NCBI RefSeq assembly: GCF_021044825.1
Contig: NZ_JAJNOC010000005.1
Location: forward strand, 124,001-188,000
Length of the DNA: 64,000 nucleotides
Source of the DNA: Massilia phyllostachyos
GTDB taxonomy: Bacteria; Pseudomonadota; Gammaproteobacteria; Burkholderiales; Burkholderiaceae_D
Reading direction: 5' to 3'
Shown: piece after piece, positions 35,062-46,812 of the stretch
How the letters are laid out: each line of letters starts with the position of its first letter
How positions within the stretch are numbered: position 1 is the first letter of the stretch
Notes under the pieces: model-generated
Databases searched by the model: none
What the model was told of the DNA's origin: nothing
Seen by the model: only the letters and a program-made list of their open reading frames with translations
Position numbers and translations under genes: made by a program

Positions 35062-35475
35062 TCAGCGCGGCGTCCAGCGGCAGCCGCTTTCCTCCCAGGC
35101 GTCGAGATCTTCTTCGAAGGCGAGGGCCTTGCGGTCCTTCGAACGGATGTAGGTGAAGCCGTAGACGCGCGCGCCCTGGGATATCACCGTGTAGCTGCCG
35201 CCGCCGGGCAGGTCTTCCTTCCACGTGGTCGTGAATTCCATCGGCCTGCCAGGCGCCATCTCGACGGCGTCGCGCTTGACGAGCCTGAGCGGAATGTCCG
35301 CGCTGCCGTGCTCGTACCGCACGTACGCCGTTTCCGCTCCTTCCTGCGCAATGCCGAACTCCAGCCTGAGCTGCCTGCCCGGACCAAGCGAATGGAAGCA
35401 GCGGAAGTCGCCAGCAGCGGCCTGCGCAGCGCACAGCAGGCTTCCCAGCGACAGGGCAATGGCGTAAGTCCGCAT
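35062..35475 (-). CDS. small secreted protein of unknown function
   Basis: 137 residues with a signal peptide (cleavage after about residue 21, AQAAAG). The mature region has two cysteines (FRCFHSL and ESGCRW) that could form a disulfide, and a beta-rich pattern. I do not recognise the family. It starts right after the mvaB stop (no gap), so it is probably the last gene of the long leucine/biotin transcription unit or a passenger. Confidence 0.65.
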   Translation of the reverse strand: MRTYAIALSLGSLLCAAQAAAGDFRCFHSLGPGRQLRLEFGIAQEGAETAYVRYEHGSADIPLRLVKRDAVEMAPGRPMEFTTTWKEDLPGGGSYTVISQGARVYGFTYIRSKDRKALAFEEDLDAWEESGCRWTPR

Positions 35476-36396
35476 TCAGCCCGCCCGCTTCGCCGCGATC
35501 GCATTGCCGGCCCGGCTCGCGCTCTTGCGGCCCAGCTGCTGCGAGATGAACAGGCCGGCATCGACCACCTGGTCGAGGTCGACGCCGGTCTCGATGCCCA
35601 GGCCGTTCATCAGGTAGATCACGTCCTCGGTGGCGACGTTGCCGGTCGCGCCCTTGGCGTAGGGGCAGCCGCCCAGGCCGGACACGGACGAGTGGAAGAT
35701 CGCCACGCCGACTTCCATCGCGGCGTAGATATTGGCCAGCGCCTGGCCGTAGGTGTCGTGGAAGTGGCCGGACAGCTGGTGCATCGGGAATTCTTCCGCC
35801 GCGCGCAGCATCACCGCCTGCGTCTTGCGCGCGGTCGAGACGCCGATGGTGTCGGCGATGTCGATCTCATCGACACCGAGGTCGCGCATGCGGCGCACCA
35901 CGTCGGCGACCGCATCCAGCGGCACCTCGCCCTGGTAGGGGCAGCCGAAGGCCGTGCTGATCGAGCCGCGCAGTCGGAGATTGTTGGCCTTGGCGGCCTT
36001 CGCCACCGGCTCGAAGCGCGCGATCGATTCGGCGATCGAGCAGTTGATGTTCTTTTGCGAGAAGGCTTCCGAGGCCGCGCCGAAGATCACGACTTCATCG
36101 GCCTTGCCGGCCAGTGCGGCTTCGAAGCCCTGCATGTTCGGCGTCAGCGCCGAGTAGATCGTGCCAGGCAGGCGCTCGATGCCGGCCATGACTTCCTTGC
36201 TGGTCGCCATCTGCGGGATCCACTTGGGCGAGACAAAAGAGGCGGCTTCGACGTTCGGAAAACCGGCGCGCGCCAGGCGGTTGACCAGTTCGATCTTCAC
36301 CTCGGCGCTCAAGGCCTCCTTCTCGTTCTGCAGGCCGTCGCGCGGCCCCACTTCGACGATCTTGACCTTCTTCGGCAGGCTGGCGTGTTGGTACAT
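35476..36396 (-). CDS. mvaB: hydroxymethylglutaryl-CoA lyase
   Basis: 306 residues. It splits HMG-CoA into acetyl-CoA and acetoacetate, the last step of leucine/isovalerate catabolism (also called LiuE). Motifs: VEVGPRDGLQNEK at the N-terminus with metal-binding Asp, SSVSGLGGCPYAKGATGNVATED with the catalytic cysteine, and HFHDTYGQAL with metal-binding histidines. It is on the same strand and downstream of mccA, with ghrA between them, and it belongs functionally with mccB and liuC at 43.9-46.3 kb. Confidence 0.95.
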   Translation of the reverse strand: MYQHASLPKKVKIVEVGPRDGLQNEKEALSAEVKIELVNRLARAGFPNVEAASFVSPKWIPQMATSKEVMAGIERLPGTIYSALTPNMQGFEAALAGKADEVVIFGAASEAFSQKNINCSIAESIARFEPVAKAAKANNLRLRGSISTAFGCPYQGEVPLDAVADVVRRMRDLGVDEIDIADTIGVSTARKTQAVMLRAAEEFPMHQLSGHFHDTYGQALANIYAAMEVGVAIFHSSVSGLGGCPYAKGATGNVATEDVIYLMNGLGIETGVDLDQVVDAGLFISQQLGRKSASRAGNAIAAKRAG

Positions 36397-36401
36397 GGTG
36401 T

Positions 36402-37331
36402 TCAGTATCCCAGGTCGCGGTCGACGATGTCGTCGACGGGTTGGCCGCTCTCCAGCTGTGCGATCTTGTCGCGAATCTGGAGCACGGCGTCGTGGCGCAT
36501 GGTGAGCGCGGAAATGTGCGGGGTGATGGCGATGCGCGGCTCGTTCCAGAACGGGTGCGGGGCCGGCAGCGGCTCGTGGCGGAACACGTCGAGCGTGGCG
36601 CCGGCGATGTGGCCGGAGCGGATCAGGGTCATCAGGTCGGGTTCGGCCAGGATGGCGCCGCGCGAAACGTTGATCAGGTAGGCGCCTTGCTGCAGCTTGC
36701 CCAGGTTATGGCGGTCGAGCAGGTTCGCCGTTTCCGGCGTGAGCGGCAGCATGCAGACCAGCACGCGGGTGCCGCGCAGGAAGGCATCCAGCCCGTCGGC
36801 GCCGTGGAAGCATTCGACGCCCGGGATGTCCTTCGGCGTGCGGCTCCAGCCGCGCACCGGGAAGCCGAACAGGCGCATCGCCTCGACCACCGGCAGCCCG
36901 AGCCGGCCCAGGCCCATGATCCCGATCGTGAACTCGCTTTTCGGCGTGAGCGGCAGCGGGTCCCAGACGCCGTGGCGCGCCTGTTCCTCGTAGTCGTCGA
37001 AGTGGCGGTAGTAGCGCAGCACCGCGTGCGCCACGTACTCGGCCATCTGCACGCCCATGCCGGCGTCGCCCAGGCGCACGATCGGCACCGGGGGCAGGGC
37101 ATCGCCCAGCTTGAGCAGGGCGTCGACGCCGGCGCCCATCAGGAAGATCGCGCGCACGTGCGCGAGCTGGTCCAGAAGGGCCGGCGTGGGGCTCCACACG
37201 ACCGCATAGTCGCACGGCGGCAGGGCAACTCCTTCCTTCCATGCCACGGTCTCCACCTGCGGCATGAGGGCGGCGAATTCGCGCACCCATGGCTCGATCA
37301 CGCCGTCTCCACGGAACAGGAGTATGCGCAT
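36402..37331 (-). CDS. ghrA: glyoxylate/hydroxypyruvate reductase A (GhrA-like)
   Basis: 309 residues of the D-isomer 2-hydroxyacid dehydrogenase family. Rossmann motif TIGIMGLGRLGLPVVEAM near residue 140, INVSRGAILAEPDLM with the substrate-binding Arg, and catalytic His in RIAITPHISALT. GhrA reduces glyoxylate and hydroxypyruvate with NADPH. It lies between mccA and mvaB in the same transcription direction, 5 bp before mvaB; its link to leucine catabolism is not obvious. Confidence 0.87.
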   Translation of the reverse strand: MRILLFRGDGVIEPWVREFAALMPQVETVAWKEGVALPPCDYAVVWSPTPALLDQLAHVRAIFLMGAGVDALLKLGDALPPVPIVRLGDAGMGVQMAEYVAHAVLRYYRHFDDYEEQARHGVWDPLPLTPKSEFTIGIMGLGRLGLPVVEAMRLFGFPVRGWSRTPKDIPGVECFHGADGLDAFLRGTRVLVCMLPLTPETANLLDRHNLGKLQQGAYLINVSRGAILAEPDLMTLIRSGHIAGATLDVFRHEPLPAPHPFWNEPRIAITPHISALTMRHDAVLQIRDKIAQLESGQPVDDIVDRDLGY

Positions 37332-37358
37332 GTCTCCCCCTACGTTTTTATGTTCTTT

Positions 37359-39380
<2,022 letters not shown>

Positions 39381-39449
39381 GCGTTTGTCTTTCGCTATTG
39401 GTTGTTCAAGTGTTCGTTGCGCGGCCGTGTCGCCCCGGCCGCTGTGTGC

Positions 39450-40496
39450 TTAGCAGCCGCAGGCAGCCTTGGGCGCCGATTCCAGCGTGGCCGCGCGGGT
39501 TTTCAGGCCCAGTTTTGCCAAGAGCACGCGGTCGTCGTCCGCTTCCGGATTGCCGGTGGTGAGCAGCTTGTCGCCGTAGAAGATGGAATTGGCGCCGGCC
39601 ATGAAGCACATGCTCTGCACGGCTTCGCCCAGCTCACGGCGGCCGGCCGACAGGCGCACGCGCGCCTGCGGCATGGTGATGCGGGCGACCGCGATGGTGC
39701 GCACGAATTCGATCGGGTCGAGCTTCTCGATGCCGTGCAGCGGCGTGCCCTCGACCTGCACCAGGTGGTTGACCGGCACCGATTCCGGATACGGATTCAG
39801 GTTGGCCAGCTGGGCGATCAGGCCGGCGCGCTGCTCGCGCGTCTCGCCCATGCCGACGATGCCGCCGCAGCAGACCTTCAGGCCGGCGCTGCGCACGCGG
39901 CCCAGCGTGTCCAGGCGGTCCTGGTATTCGCGGGTCGAGATCACGTTGTTGTAGAAGTCCGGCGCGGTATCGATGTTGTGGTTGTAGTAGTCGAGGCCCG
40001 CGCGTTTCAGCTGCTCGGCCTGGCCTTCTTCCAGCATACCCAGGGTGGCGCAGGTTTCCATGCCGAGCGCCTTCACTTCGCGCACCATGGTTTCGACCTT
40101 CTCCATGTCGCGCTCCTTCGGGCTGCGCCATGCCGCGCCCATGCAGAAGCGGGTCGCGCCATTCGCCTTGGCTTCGCGCGCGGCGTTCAGCACGGTGTCG
40201 ATGTCGAGGATCTTCTTGGCCTCGACGCCGGTGTCGTAGCGCGCGGCCTGCGGGCAGTAGCCGCAATCCTCTTCGCAGCCGCCGGTCTTGATCGACAGGA
40301 GGGTGGCCAGTTCGACGTCGCCTTCGGGGAAGTTGGCGCGGTGCGCCTGCTGGGCGCGGAACATCAGGTCGTTGAAGGGCAGCTCGAACAGCGCCAGCAC
40401 GTCGGCCAGCGGCCAGGTGACGTTCTCCGGCTGCTTGATGGCGACGGGGCGGTGCAGTGAGATCGTATTAGAAGCAGCGGTATTCGATTGGGACAT
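39450..40496 (-). CDS. bioB: biotin synthase BioB
   Basis: 348 residues. Radical-SAM motif [19 protein letters not shown] with Cys74, Cys78 and Cys81; the [2Fe-2S] ligands include cysteines in [10 protein letters not shown] and [14 protein letters not shown]. It inserts sulfur into dethiobiotin, the last step of biotin synthesis. Last gene of bioA-bioF-bioD-bioB; 69 bp later the biotin-dependent mccA begins. The C-terminus AACGC is somewhat extended compared with E. coli. Confidence 0.96.
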   Translation of the reverse strand: MSQSNTAASNTISLHRPVAIKQPENVTWPLADVLALFELPFNDLMFRAQQAHRANFPEGDVELATLLSIKTGGCEEDCGYCPQAARYDTGVEAKKILDIDTVLNAAREAKANGATRFCMGAAWRSPKERDMEKVETMVREVKALGMETCATLGMLEEGQAEQLKRAGLDYYNHNIDTAPDFYNNVISTREYQDRLDTLGRVRSAGLKVCCGGIVGMGETREQRAGLIAQLANLNPYPESVPVNHLVQVEGTPLHGIEKLDPIEFVRTIAVARITMPQARVRLSAGRRELGEAVQSMCFMAGANSIFYGDKLLTTGNPEADDDRVLLAKLGLKTRAATLESAPKAACGC

Positions 40497-40507
40497 GGTG
40501 GTTTTCC

Positions 40508-41350
40508 TTAGTTCTGGACGCGCGGAGAGTGCCAGCCCGGCAGTCCCGCGAGATCGATGTATTGGGCGGCGGCGGCTGCCGTCGGATTCTCCAGGCGGGG
40601 CACGTGGCCCAGCAGTGGCGCCGGAATGCGTTGTTCCAGCGCGTCGATGTTTTCACGCATGAAGCGCATGTCGGGCTCAAGCGTGTTCGCGACCCAGCCG
40701 GCCAGCACCAGCCCGCGCGCCACGATCGCTTCCACGGTAAGCAGGGCGTGGCTGATGCAGCCCAGGCGCAGGCCCACCACCAGGATCACCGGCAGGTTGA
40801 GCTGCGCGGCCAGGTCGGCGCTGTCGAAGTCGTCGTTGAAGGGCACGCGGAAACCGCCCACGCCCTCGACCACCACGGCGTCCGACGCCGCGTGGATCTC
40901 GGTATAGGCGGCCAGGATCGGCACCGCTTCGATCGTCACGCCTTCCAGCGCGGCGGCGATATGGGGCGCGGCCGGTTCCCTGAGCATGTAGGGCGTGGTG
41001 ATGCTGGATGGCAGATTGACGTTGCCGGCGGCGCGCAGCATGTCGGCGTCGTCGTTGTGCAGCTCGCCGTCGACCAGCTCGGCGCCGGCGGCGACCGGCT
41101 TCATGCCGCAGGCGCGGCGGCCGCCTTCGACCAGCTTGTGCAGGATGGCGGCGGAGACCAGGGTCTTGCCGATCTCGGTGTCGGTGCCGGTGACGAAGCA
41201 GCAGAAGCGCGCGGGCACGGCATCGAGCAGCTCCGGTTCCGGCTGCGGATCGAGGACAGGTGCTTCGGCGACCGGCGCGCCGGCGCTGCCCGGTTCGACG
41301 ACGACGGGCGTCAGCGCCTGCGGCTGGTCCGGATCGTTCAGGTTGTTCAT
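40508..41350 (-). CDS. bioD: dethiobiotin synthetase BioD
   Basis: 280 residues from the ATG whose A is at 41350. P-loop [12 protein letters not shown] at about residues 53-64, [20 protein letters not shown] and the C-terminal [10 protein letters not shown]. It uses ATP and CO2 to close the ureido ring of DAPA. About 50 extra N-terminal residues rich in proline and glutamate precede the P-loop; E. coli BioD starts almost at the P-loop, so an unusual extension or a later true start is possible. Start overlaps the bioF stop by 4 bp. Confidence 0.93.
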   Translation of the reverse strand: MNNLNDPDQPQALTPVVVEPGSAGAPVAEAPVLDPQPEPELLDAVPARFCCFVTGTDTEIGKTLVSAAILHKLVEGGRRACGMKPVAAGAELVDGELHNDDADMLRAAGNVNLPSSITTPYMLREPAAPHIAAALEGVTIEAVPILAAYTEIHAASDAVVVEGVGGFRVPFNDDFDSADLAAQLNLPVILVVGLRLGCISHALLTVEAIVARGLVLAGWVANTLEPDMRFMRENIDALEQRIPAPLLGHVPRLENPTAAAAAQYIDLAGLPGWHSPRVQN

Positions 41351-42537
41351 GTGGTGGCCCTTTCCAGTTCGTTGAGCGCGCGCGCGAGCACGGCCACATC
41401 CTCGTGGGTATGCGCGGCCGACAGGGTCACGCGCAGGCGCGCCGTGCCCGCCGCCACGGTCGGCGGGCGGATCGCCGGCACCCACAGGCCCTGCTCGTAC
41501 AAGGCTGCCGCCACGCGCAGCGCGTCGTCGTTGCTGCCGATGATAAGCGGTTGGATCGCCGTGCTCGATGCCAGCAGCTGCCAGCGCTTCGGACGCAGCG
41601 CGTCGCGCAGGTGCGACACCAGCGCGGCGAGGTGGGTGCGCCGCTGTTTGCCTTCATCGCCTTCGATGATGTCGAGGCTGGCCTGCAGCGCATGCGCCAG
41701 GGCCGGCGGCGCGGCGGTGGTGTAGATGTAGGGGCGGGCGCGCTGCACCAGCAGCTCGACCACGCTGGCATGCGCCGCGATGAAGGCGCCGCCGACGCCG
41801 GCCGCCTTGCCGAGCGTGCCGATGTAGACCAGGTTGGGCGAGCGCAGCCCGAAATGCTCGAGGGCGCCGCGGCCGCTGTCGCCCAGCACACCGAAGCCGT
41901 GGGCGTCGTCGACCACCAGCCAGGCCCCCATGCGTTCGCACAGGGCCAGCAGCTCCGGCAGCGGGGCCAGGTTGCCGTCCATGCTGAAGACGCTGTCGGT
42001 GACGACGATCTTGGTGCCGGCGCTGCTGGCGCCGAGCTGCTGCGCCAGGGCTTGCACGTCGCCATGCGGGTAGACGCTGACGCCGGCTTTCGCCAGGCGG
42101 GCGCCGTCGATCAGCGAGGCGTGGTTCAGCGCCTCCGAGAAGATCATCGCGTCGGCATCCGCACCCAGTGCGGTCAAGACGGCCAGGTTGGCCATGTAGC
42201 CGGTGCACATGTAGAGCGCCCGCGCCTGCGGGATAGCCGGCGCCATCCACGCGCCGAAGCGCTCTTCCAGCAGCGCATGCGCGCGGCTGTGGCCACTGAC
42301 GAGGTGCGAGGCGCCGCTGCCGGCGCCATATCGCTGCGCGCCTTCCTGCAGCGCGTCGACCACGGCCGGGTGTGCGGCCAGGCCGAGGTAGTCGTTGCTG
42401 CAAAAGGCGAGCATGGCGCGGCCGTCGACGACCTGGCGCGGCGCGCAGGGGCTGTCGGCCACGCGCAGGCGGCGGATCAGGCTTTGCGCGGCCAATGCAT
42501 CGAGCTTGCGGTTGACGCCTTCGATCAGGTTCATCAT
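41347..42537 (-). CDS. bioF: 8-amino-7-oxononanoate synthase BioF
   Basis: 396 residues. PLP enzyme condensing pimeloyl-ACP/CoA with L-alanine: [46 protein letters not shown], and the PLP-lysine in [15 protein letters not shown]. The start (MMNLIE) overlaps the bioA stop as TGATG, indicating translational coupling. Confidence 0.95.
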   Translation of the reverse strand: MMNLIEGVNRKLDALAAQSLIRRLRVADSPCAPRQVVDGRAMLAFCSNDYLGLAAHPAVVDALQEGAQRYGAGSGASHLVSGHSRAHALLEERFGAWMAPAIPQARALYMCTGYMANLAVLTALGADADAMIFSEALNHASLIDGARLAKAGVSVYPHGDVQALAQQLGASSAGTKIVVTDSVFSMDGNLAPLPELLALCERMGAWLVVDDAHGFGVLGDSGRGALEHFGLRSPNLVYIGTLGKAAGVGGAFIAAHASVVELLVQRARPYIYTTAAPPALAHALQASLDIIEGDEGKQRRTHLAALVSHLRDALRPKRWQLLASSTAIQPLIIGSNDDALRVAAALYEQGLWVPAIRPPTVAAGTARLRVTLSAAHTHEDVAVLARALNELERATT

Positions 42538-43877
42538 CAACCCGCGATCACCGATTCGAACACCTTCTGCGTGCGCGCGGCAATCCCCGCGACGTCCTCG
42601 TCGCTCAGGATATACGGCGGCATCAGGTAGACCGTGCGGCCGATCGGGCGCAGCAGCAGTTCGTTTTCCACCGCCGTCGTGAAGAAGCGGCGCGCGAAGG
42701 TCGAGGCGCGCGCCGGATCCGGCTCGACCGCATCGAAGGCGAAGATCATGCCGCGCTGGCGGAAGTGCTTCGCGCGCTCGTGCTCGGCCAGCGGGGCCAG
42801 GGCGATGGTCAGCTTGGTCGCGAGTTCCCGGTTGCGATTCAGGACGTCGTCTTCCTCGAAGATCTCGAGCGTGGCCAGGGCCGCGCGGCAGGCCAGCGGG
42901 TTGCCGGTGTAGGAGTGCGAGTGCAGGAAGCCGCGCGTGATGTCTTCGCTGTAGAACGCCTGGTAGATCTCGTCGCGGGTCAGCACCAGCGAGAGCGGCA
43001 GGTAGCCGCCGCTGATGCCTTTCGACAGGCACAGGAAGTCCGGCCAGATGGCGGCCTGTTCGCAGGCGAAGAAGGTGCCGGTGCGGCCGCAGCCGACCGC
43101 GATCTCGTCGGCGATCAGGTGCACGTGGTGCTGGTCGCACAGCTCGCGCAGCAGTTCCAGGTAGAGCGGGTCGTACATCGCCATGCCGGTCGCGCACTGC
43201 ACCAGCGGCTCGACGATGATGGCGGCGATCTTGTCGCCGCGCGTTTCGAACAGGGCGCGTACGTGTTGAATAGCGCGCTTGGCCACGTCCTGGGCCGATT
43301 CGCCCTCTTGCGCGTTGCGCGCATCCGGCGCCGGCACCACATGCGAGGCGCGCAGCAGCGGGCCGTAGGCGTCCTTGAACAGGGGGACGTCGGTGACGGC
43401 CAGCGCGCCGATGGTCTCGCCGTGGTAGCTGCCCTGCAGGCAGACGAATTCCTGCTTGGCCGCGTAACCGGCGTTGCGCCAGGCGTGGAAGCTCATCTTC
43501 ATCGCGATCTCGACCGCCGATGCGCCGTCGCTGGCGTAGAAGGCGTGGCCGAGGTTGTGCCCGGTGAGCGCGGCCAGTTTTTCCGACAGCTCGATCACCG
43601 GCTCGTGGGTGAAGCCGGCCAGCATCGCGTGTTCCAGCTTGTCCAGCTGGTCCTTCAGCGCCGCGTTGATGCGCGGGTTGGCATGGCCGAACAGGTTGAC
43701 CCACCAGGAACTGATGCCGTCCAGGTAGCGCCGGCCTTCGTGGTCATACAGCCAGGGCCCCTTGCCGTGGCTGACCGCGATCAGCGGCACCTCTTCGTGG
43801 TGCTGCATCTGGGTGCACGGGTGCCACACGCTGCGCAGGCTGCGTGCGATCCAGTCGGAAGAGGTCTGCTGCTTCAA
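42537..43877 (-). CDS. bioA: adenosylmethionine-8-amino-7-oxononanoate aminotransferase BioA
   Basis: 446 residues from a TTG start; the frame has a stop six codons upstream and no earlier ATG or GTG, and the next ATG would remove WHPCTQM. Class-III aminotransferase motifs: [46 protein letters not shown] and the PLP lysine in [14 protein letters not shown]. It makes DAPA from KAPA with SAM as amino donor. It starts 15 bp after the liuC stop, so the bio operon is joined to the leucine genes. The TTG start may lower its translation. Confidence 0.93.
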   Translation of the reverse strand: MKQQTSSDWIARSLRSVWHPCTQMQHHEEVPLIAVSHGKGPWLYDHEGRRYLDGISSWWVNLFGHANPRINAALKDQLDKLEHAMLAGFTHEPVIELSEKLAALTGHNLGHAFYASDGASAVEIAMKMSFHAWRNAGYAAKQEFVCLQGSYHGETIGALAVTDVPLFKDAYGPLLRASHVVPAPDARNAQEGESAQDVAKRAIQHVRALFETRGDKIAAIIVEPLVQCATGMAMYDPLYLELLRELCDQHHVHLIADEIAVGCGRTGTFFACEQAAIWPDFLCLSKGISGGYLPLSLVLTRDEIYQAFYSEDITRGFLHSHSYTGNPLACRAALATLEIFEEDDVLNRNRELATKLTIALAPLAEHERAKHFRQRGMIFAFDAVEPDPARASTFARRFFTTAVENELLLRPIGRTVYLMPPYILSDEDVAGIAARTQKVFESVIAG

Positions 43878-43892
43878 GATTAATCCAATTCG

Positions 43893-44678
43893 TTAGTTCA
43901 GCCAGGTCGGCTTGCGCTTCTCGAGGAAGGACGCGACGCCTTCGCGGCCCTCGTTTGAAGAGCGGATTTCCGCGATGCGCTTGGCGGTATCAAGCAGCAG
44001 CGCGTCGGTCACAGGCTGGCCCACGACGTCGCGCACCAGCTTCTTCGCCTCCATCACCGCGTTCGGGCTGTTCGTCACCAGCGCCTTCACGATGCCGGCG
44101 ACGGTGGCGTCGAGCGCATCAAGCGCGACGACTTCGTGCGCGAAGCCGATGCGGCGCGCCTCGATCGCATCGAAACGCTCGGCGGTCAGGAAGTAGCGGC
44201 GCGCGGCCTGCTCGCCCATCGCCTTGATGACGTAGGGCGAGATGGTGGCCGGGATCAGGCCCAGCTTCACCTCGGACAGGCAGAAGTGCGCCACGTCGCT
44301 GCTCACGACGATGTCGCAGGCCGCGACCAGGCCCATGCCGCCGGCGTAGCAGTCGCCCTGTACCTTGGCGACGGTCGGTTTCGGGCACAGGTAGATGGTG
44401 CGCAGCATGTCGGCCAGGCGCATCGCATCTTCCTGGTTCTCGCTGTGCGAGTAGCCGGCCATCTTCTTCATCCAGTTCAGGTCCGCGCCGGCGCAGAAGG
44501 CCGGGCCGTTGGCGCCGAGGACGATGGCGCGCACCTGCTCGTTGCGTCCCAGTTCGTCGAAGGCCAGCGCCAGCTCGGCGATGGCGTGCTCGTTGAAGGC
44601 GTTGCGCAGGTCCGGGCGGTTCAGGGTGACGGCGGCCACCTTGTCGTCGATGGAGACGGTGAGGGTCTGGTATTCCAT
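43893..44678 (-). CDS. liuC: enoyl-CoA hydratase/isomerase, methylglutaconyl-CoA hydratase (LiuC)
   Basis: 261 residues from the ATG with GGAGG 7 nt upstream (a TTG two codons earlier lies too near that site). Crotonase fold: AFCAGADLNWMKKMAGYS oxyanion region and VQGDCYAGGMGLVAACDIVV. GADLNWM with the following methionine/tyrosine is typical of LiuC/AtuE-like hydratases that hydrate 3-methylglutaconyl-CoA to HMG-CoA. Context between mccB and mccA/mvaB supports this over a general enoyl-CoA hydratase. Confidence 0.9.
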   Translation of the reverse strand: MEYQTLTVSIDDKVAAVTLNRPDLRNAFNEHAIAELALAFDELGRNEQVRAIVLGANGPAFCAGADLNWMKKMAGYSHSENQEDAMRLADMLRTIYLCPKPTVAKVQGDCYAGGMGLVAACDIVVSSDVAHFCLSEVKLGLIPATISPYVIKAMGEQAARRYFLTAERFDAIEARRIGFAHEVVALDALDATVAGIVKALVTNSPNAVMEAKKLVRDVVGQPVTDALLLDTAKRIAEIRSSNEGREGVASFLEKRKPTWLN

Positions 44679-44691
44679 GGTCAAGCCTCCA

Positions 44692-46299
44692 TCACATGCG
44701 GAACACGCCGAACCTGGTCTCTTCGATCGGCGCGTTGAGCGCCGCCGAGAGACCCAGGCCCAGCACGGTGCGGGTGTCCGCCGGGTCGATCACGCCGTCG
44801 TCCCACAGGCGCGCACTCGCATAGTAGGGGTGGCCCTGGTGCTCGTACTGCTCCTTGATCGGCTGCTTGAACGCGGCTTCTTCGTCGGCCGACCACTGGC
44901 CGCCCTTGCTCTCGATGCCGTCGCGTTTCACCGTGGCGAGCACCGACGCGGCCTGGTCGCCGCCCATGACGGAGATGCGCGCGTTCGGCCACATCCACAG
45001 GAAGCGCGGGGAGAAGGCGCGGCCGCACATGCCGTAGTTGCCGGCCCCGAAGGAGCCGCCGATGATGACGGTGAATTTCGGCACCGAGGCGGTGGCGACG
45101 GCCGTCACCATCTTGGCGCCGTTGCGCGCGATGCCTTCGTTCTCGTACTTGCGGCCGACCATGAAGCCGGTGATGTTCTGCAGGAAGACCAACGGAATCT
45201 TGCGCTGGCAGCACAGCTCGATGAAGTGGGCGCCCTTCAGCGCCGATTCCGAGAACAGGATGCCGTTGTTGGCGATGATGCCGACCTTCATGCCGTAGAT
45301 GTGGGCGAAGCCGCAGACCAGGGTGGTGCCGTAGCGCGCCTTGAATTCGTCGAACTCGCTGCCGTCGACCACGCGCGCGATCACTTCGCGCACGTCGAAG
45401 GGCTTGCGGGTGTCGACCGGGATCACACCGTACAGCTCTTCCGGAGAATACTTCGGCTCGACGCTCTCGCGCAGCGCGCCTTGTACCGGCTTCACGCGGT
45501 TCAGGTTCGACACGATGGTGCGCGCCAGCGACAGCGCGTGCAGGTCGTCCTTGGCCAGGTGATCGGCCACGCCCGACAGGCGGGTGTGGACGTCGCCGCC
45601 ACCCAGGTCTTCCGCCGTGACGACTTCGCCGGTCGCCGCTTTTACCAACGGCGGGCCGCCCAGGAAGATGGTGCCCTGGTCCTTGACGATGATCGACTCG
45701 TCGCTCATCGCCGGCACATAGGCGCCGCCCGCGGTGCAGGAGCCCATCACGACCGCGATCTGCGGGATGCCCTTGGCCGACAGATTCGCCTGGTTGTAGA
45801 AAATGCGGCCGAAGTGGTCGCGGTCCGGGAATACGTCGTCCTGGTTCGGCAGGTTGGCGCCGCCCGAGTCGACGAGATAAATGCAGGGCAGGTGGTTCTG
45901 CTCGGCGATCTCCTGGGCGCGCAGGTGTTTTTTCACCGTCATCGGGTAGTAGGTCCCGCCCTTGACGGTGGCGTCGTTGCAGACGATGACGACTTCCTGG
46001 CCTTTGATGCGGCCGATGCCGGTGATGATGCCGGCGCTTGGGGCAGCGCCGTCGTACATCTCGTAGGCAGCCAGCTGGGAGAATTCGAGGAAGGGCGTGC
46101 CCGGGTCGAGCAGCATTTGCACGCGGTCGCGCGGCAGCAGTTTTCCGCGCGCGACATGCTTGGCGCTCGCGGCTTCACCGCCGCCTTGCGCCATCTGCGC
46201 GACCTTCGCGCGCAAGTCGTCGACGATGGCCTGCATCGCCGCGGCGTTGGCCTTGAAGTCTTCGCCACGCGGGTTGAGTTTGCTCTCGATCTGGGGCAT
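44692..46299 (-). CDS. mccB: methylcrotonyl-CoA carboxylase carboxyltransferase subunit
   Basis: 535 residues from MPQIESKLN, chosen because AGAGGA precedes it; longer in-frame starts run into ychJ. Carboxyltransferase N and C domains: [53 protein letters not shown], and [19 protein letters not shown]. It transfers carboxyl from biotin on MccA to 3-methylcrotonyl-CoA (LiuB). It is the first leucine-pathway gene of the run, and two candidate regulator sites lie 46-220 bp upstream inside ychJ. Confidence 0.95.
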   Translation of the reverse strand: MPQIESKLNPRGEDFKANAAAMQAIVDDLRAKVAQMAQGGGEAASAKHVARGKLLPRDRVQMLLDPGTPFLEFSQLAAYEMYDGAAPSAGIITGIGRIKGQEVVIVCNDATVKGGTYYPMTVKKHLRAQEIAEQNHLPCIYLVDSGGANLPNQDDVFPDRDHFGRIFYNQANLSAKGIPQIAVVMGSCTAGGAYVPAMSDESIIVKDQGTIFLGGPPLVKAATGEVVTAEDLGGGDVHTRLSGVADHLAKDDLHALSLARTIVSNLNRVKPVQGALRESVEPKYSPEELYGVIPVDTRKPFDVREVIARVVDGSEFDEFKARYGTTLVCGFAHIYGMKVGIIANNGILFSESALKGAHFIELCCQRKIPLVFLQNITGFMVGRKYENEGIARNGAKMVTAVATASVPKFTVIIGGSFGAGNYGMCGRAFSPRFLWMWPNARISVMGGDQAASVLATVKRDGIESKGGQWSADEEAAFKQPIKEQYEHQGHPYYASARLWDDGVIDPADTRTVLGLGLSAALNAPIEETRFGVFRM

Positions 46300-46330
46300 A
46301 TGCCGTCCTCTGCTGTCTCTTGACTTTTGT

Positions 46331-46771
46331 TTATTCCGGGAAACTTCCGTCAACGTAATACCACCGCGGCGCTCCCGTCTCAGGATCGGGCTCACGGAGG
46401 AAACGGCTCACTTCATGCAGCCGGTGCGCCCGTCCGCCCACCTTGAAGCGAGCGACGAACTCGACGGTATCGCTGTCTGGATGGTCCGGTGAATTTACTT
46501 TACGTTGACGTAAACGTAAAGCAGATTTTACTTCAAGTCCCAGCCAGCGGATTGGCTCTTTCTCATCGATGATCGTGTCGGTCGGGCGGGTGCTGGGGTG
46601 CCAGGTGGCCAGCAGATAAGGCTCGTTTTTCAGCGAATACGCCGTGTAACGCGAGCGCATCAGCGCCTCCGCCGTGGGCGGCAGGGCGCTGCCTTCGATG
46701 AAAGGACCGCAGCAGGCGGCCAGCGAGGGACCGCCGCAGGGGCAGGCCTCGATTTTGGTCGTTTTGGACAT
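46331..46771 (-). CDS. ychJ: YchJ-family SEC-C motif protein (UPF0225)
   Basis: 146 residues from [14 protein letters not shown]; an ATG three codons earlier is possible. The zinc-binding SEC-C-like motif [16 protein letters not shown] is followed by [10 protein letters not shown] and RWLGLEV, conserved in the YchJ family. Function unknown. The coding region contains two ACGT-core palindromes that look like operators for the downstream mccB operon, so part of this gene's sequence (around residues 84-90) is shaped by a regulatory role. It ends 31 bp before mccB. Confidence 0.82.
   Translation of the reverse strand: MSKTTKIEACPCGGPSLAACCGPFIEGSALPPTAEALMRSRYTAYSLKNEPYLLATWHPSTRPTDTIIDEKEPIRWLGLEVKSALRLRQRKVNSPDHPDSDTVEFVARFKVGGRAHRLHEVSRFLREPDPETGAPRWYYVDGSFPE
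46345..46359 (-). promoter_or_regulatory. proximal LiuR-like operator upstream of mccB
   Basis: Minus strand TTACGTTGACGGAA is a near-palindrome (TTACGT / ACG-AA) 46 bp before the mccB start, overlapping the last codons of ychJ. It matches the distal site except for one symmetry mismatch. Confidence 0.45.
46499..46520. promoter_or_regulatory. distal LiuR-like operator inside ychJ
   Basis: A perfect 8-bp inverted repeat TTTACGTT-N6-AACGTAAA; the inner TTGACGTAAACGTAAA (46505-46520) is itself a near-perfect palindrome with two ACGT cores. It is strikingly AT-rich within a GC-rich gene. MerR-family LiuR regulators of branched-chain amino acid catabolism in Proteobacteria recognise ACGT-core palindromes of this kind (from memory), fitting control of mccB-liuC-bio-mccA. 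Confidence 0.55.
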
Positions 46772-46812
46772 GGCCGCCATTATCCGCCATTCCCCGGCGG
46801 GACGGCAGCTGC

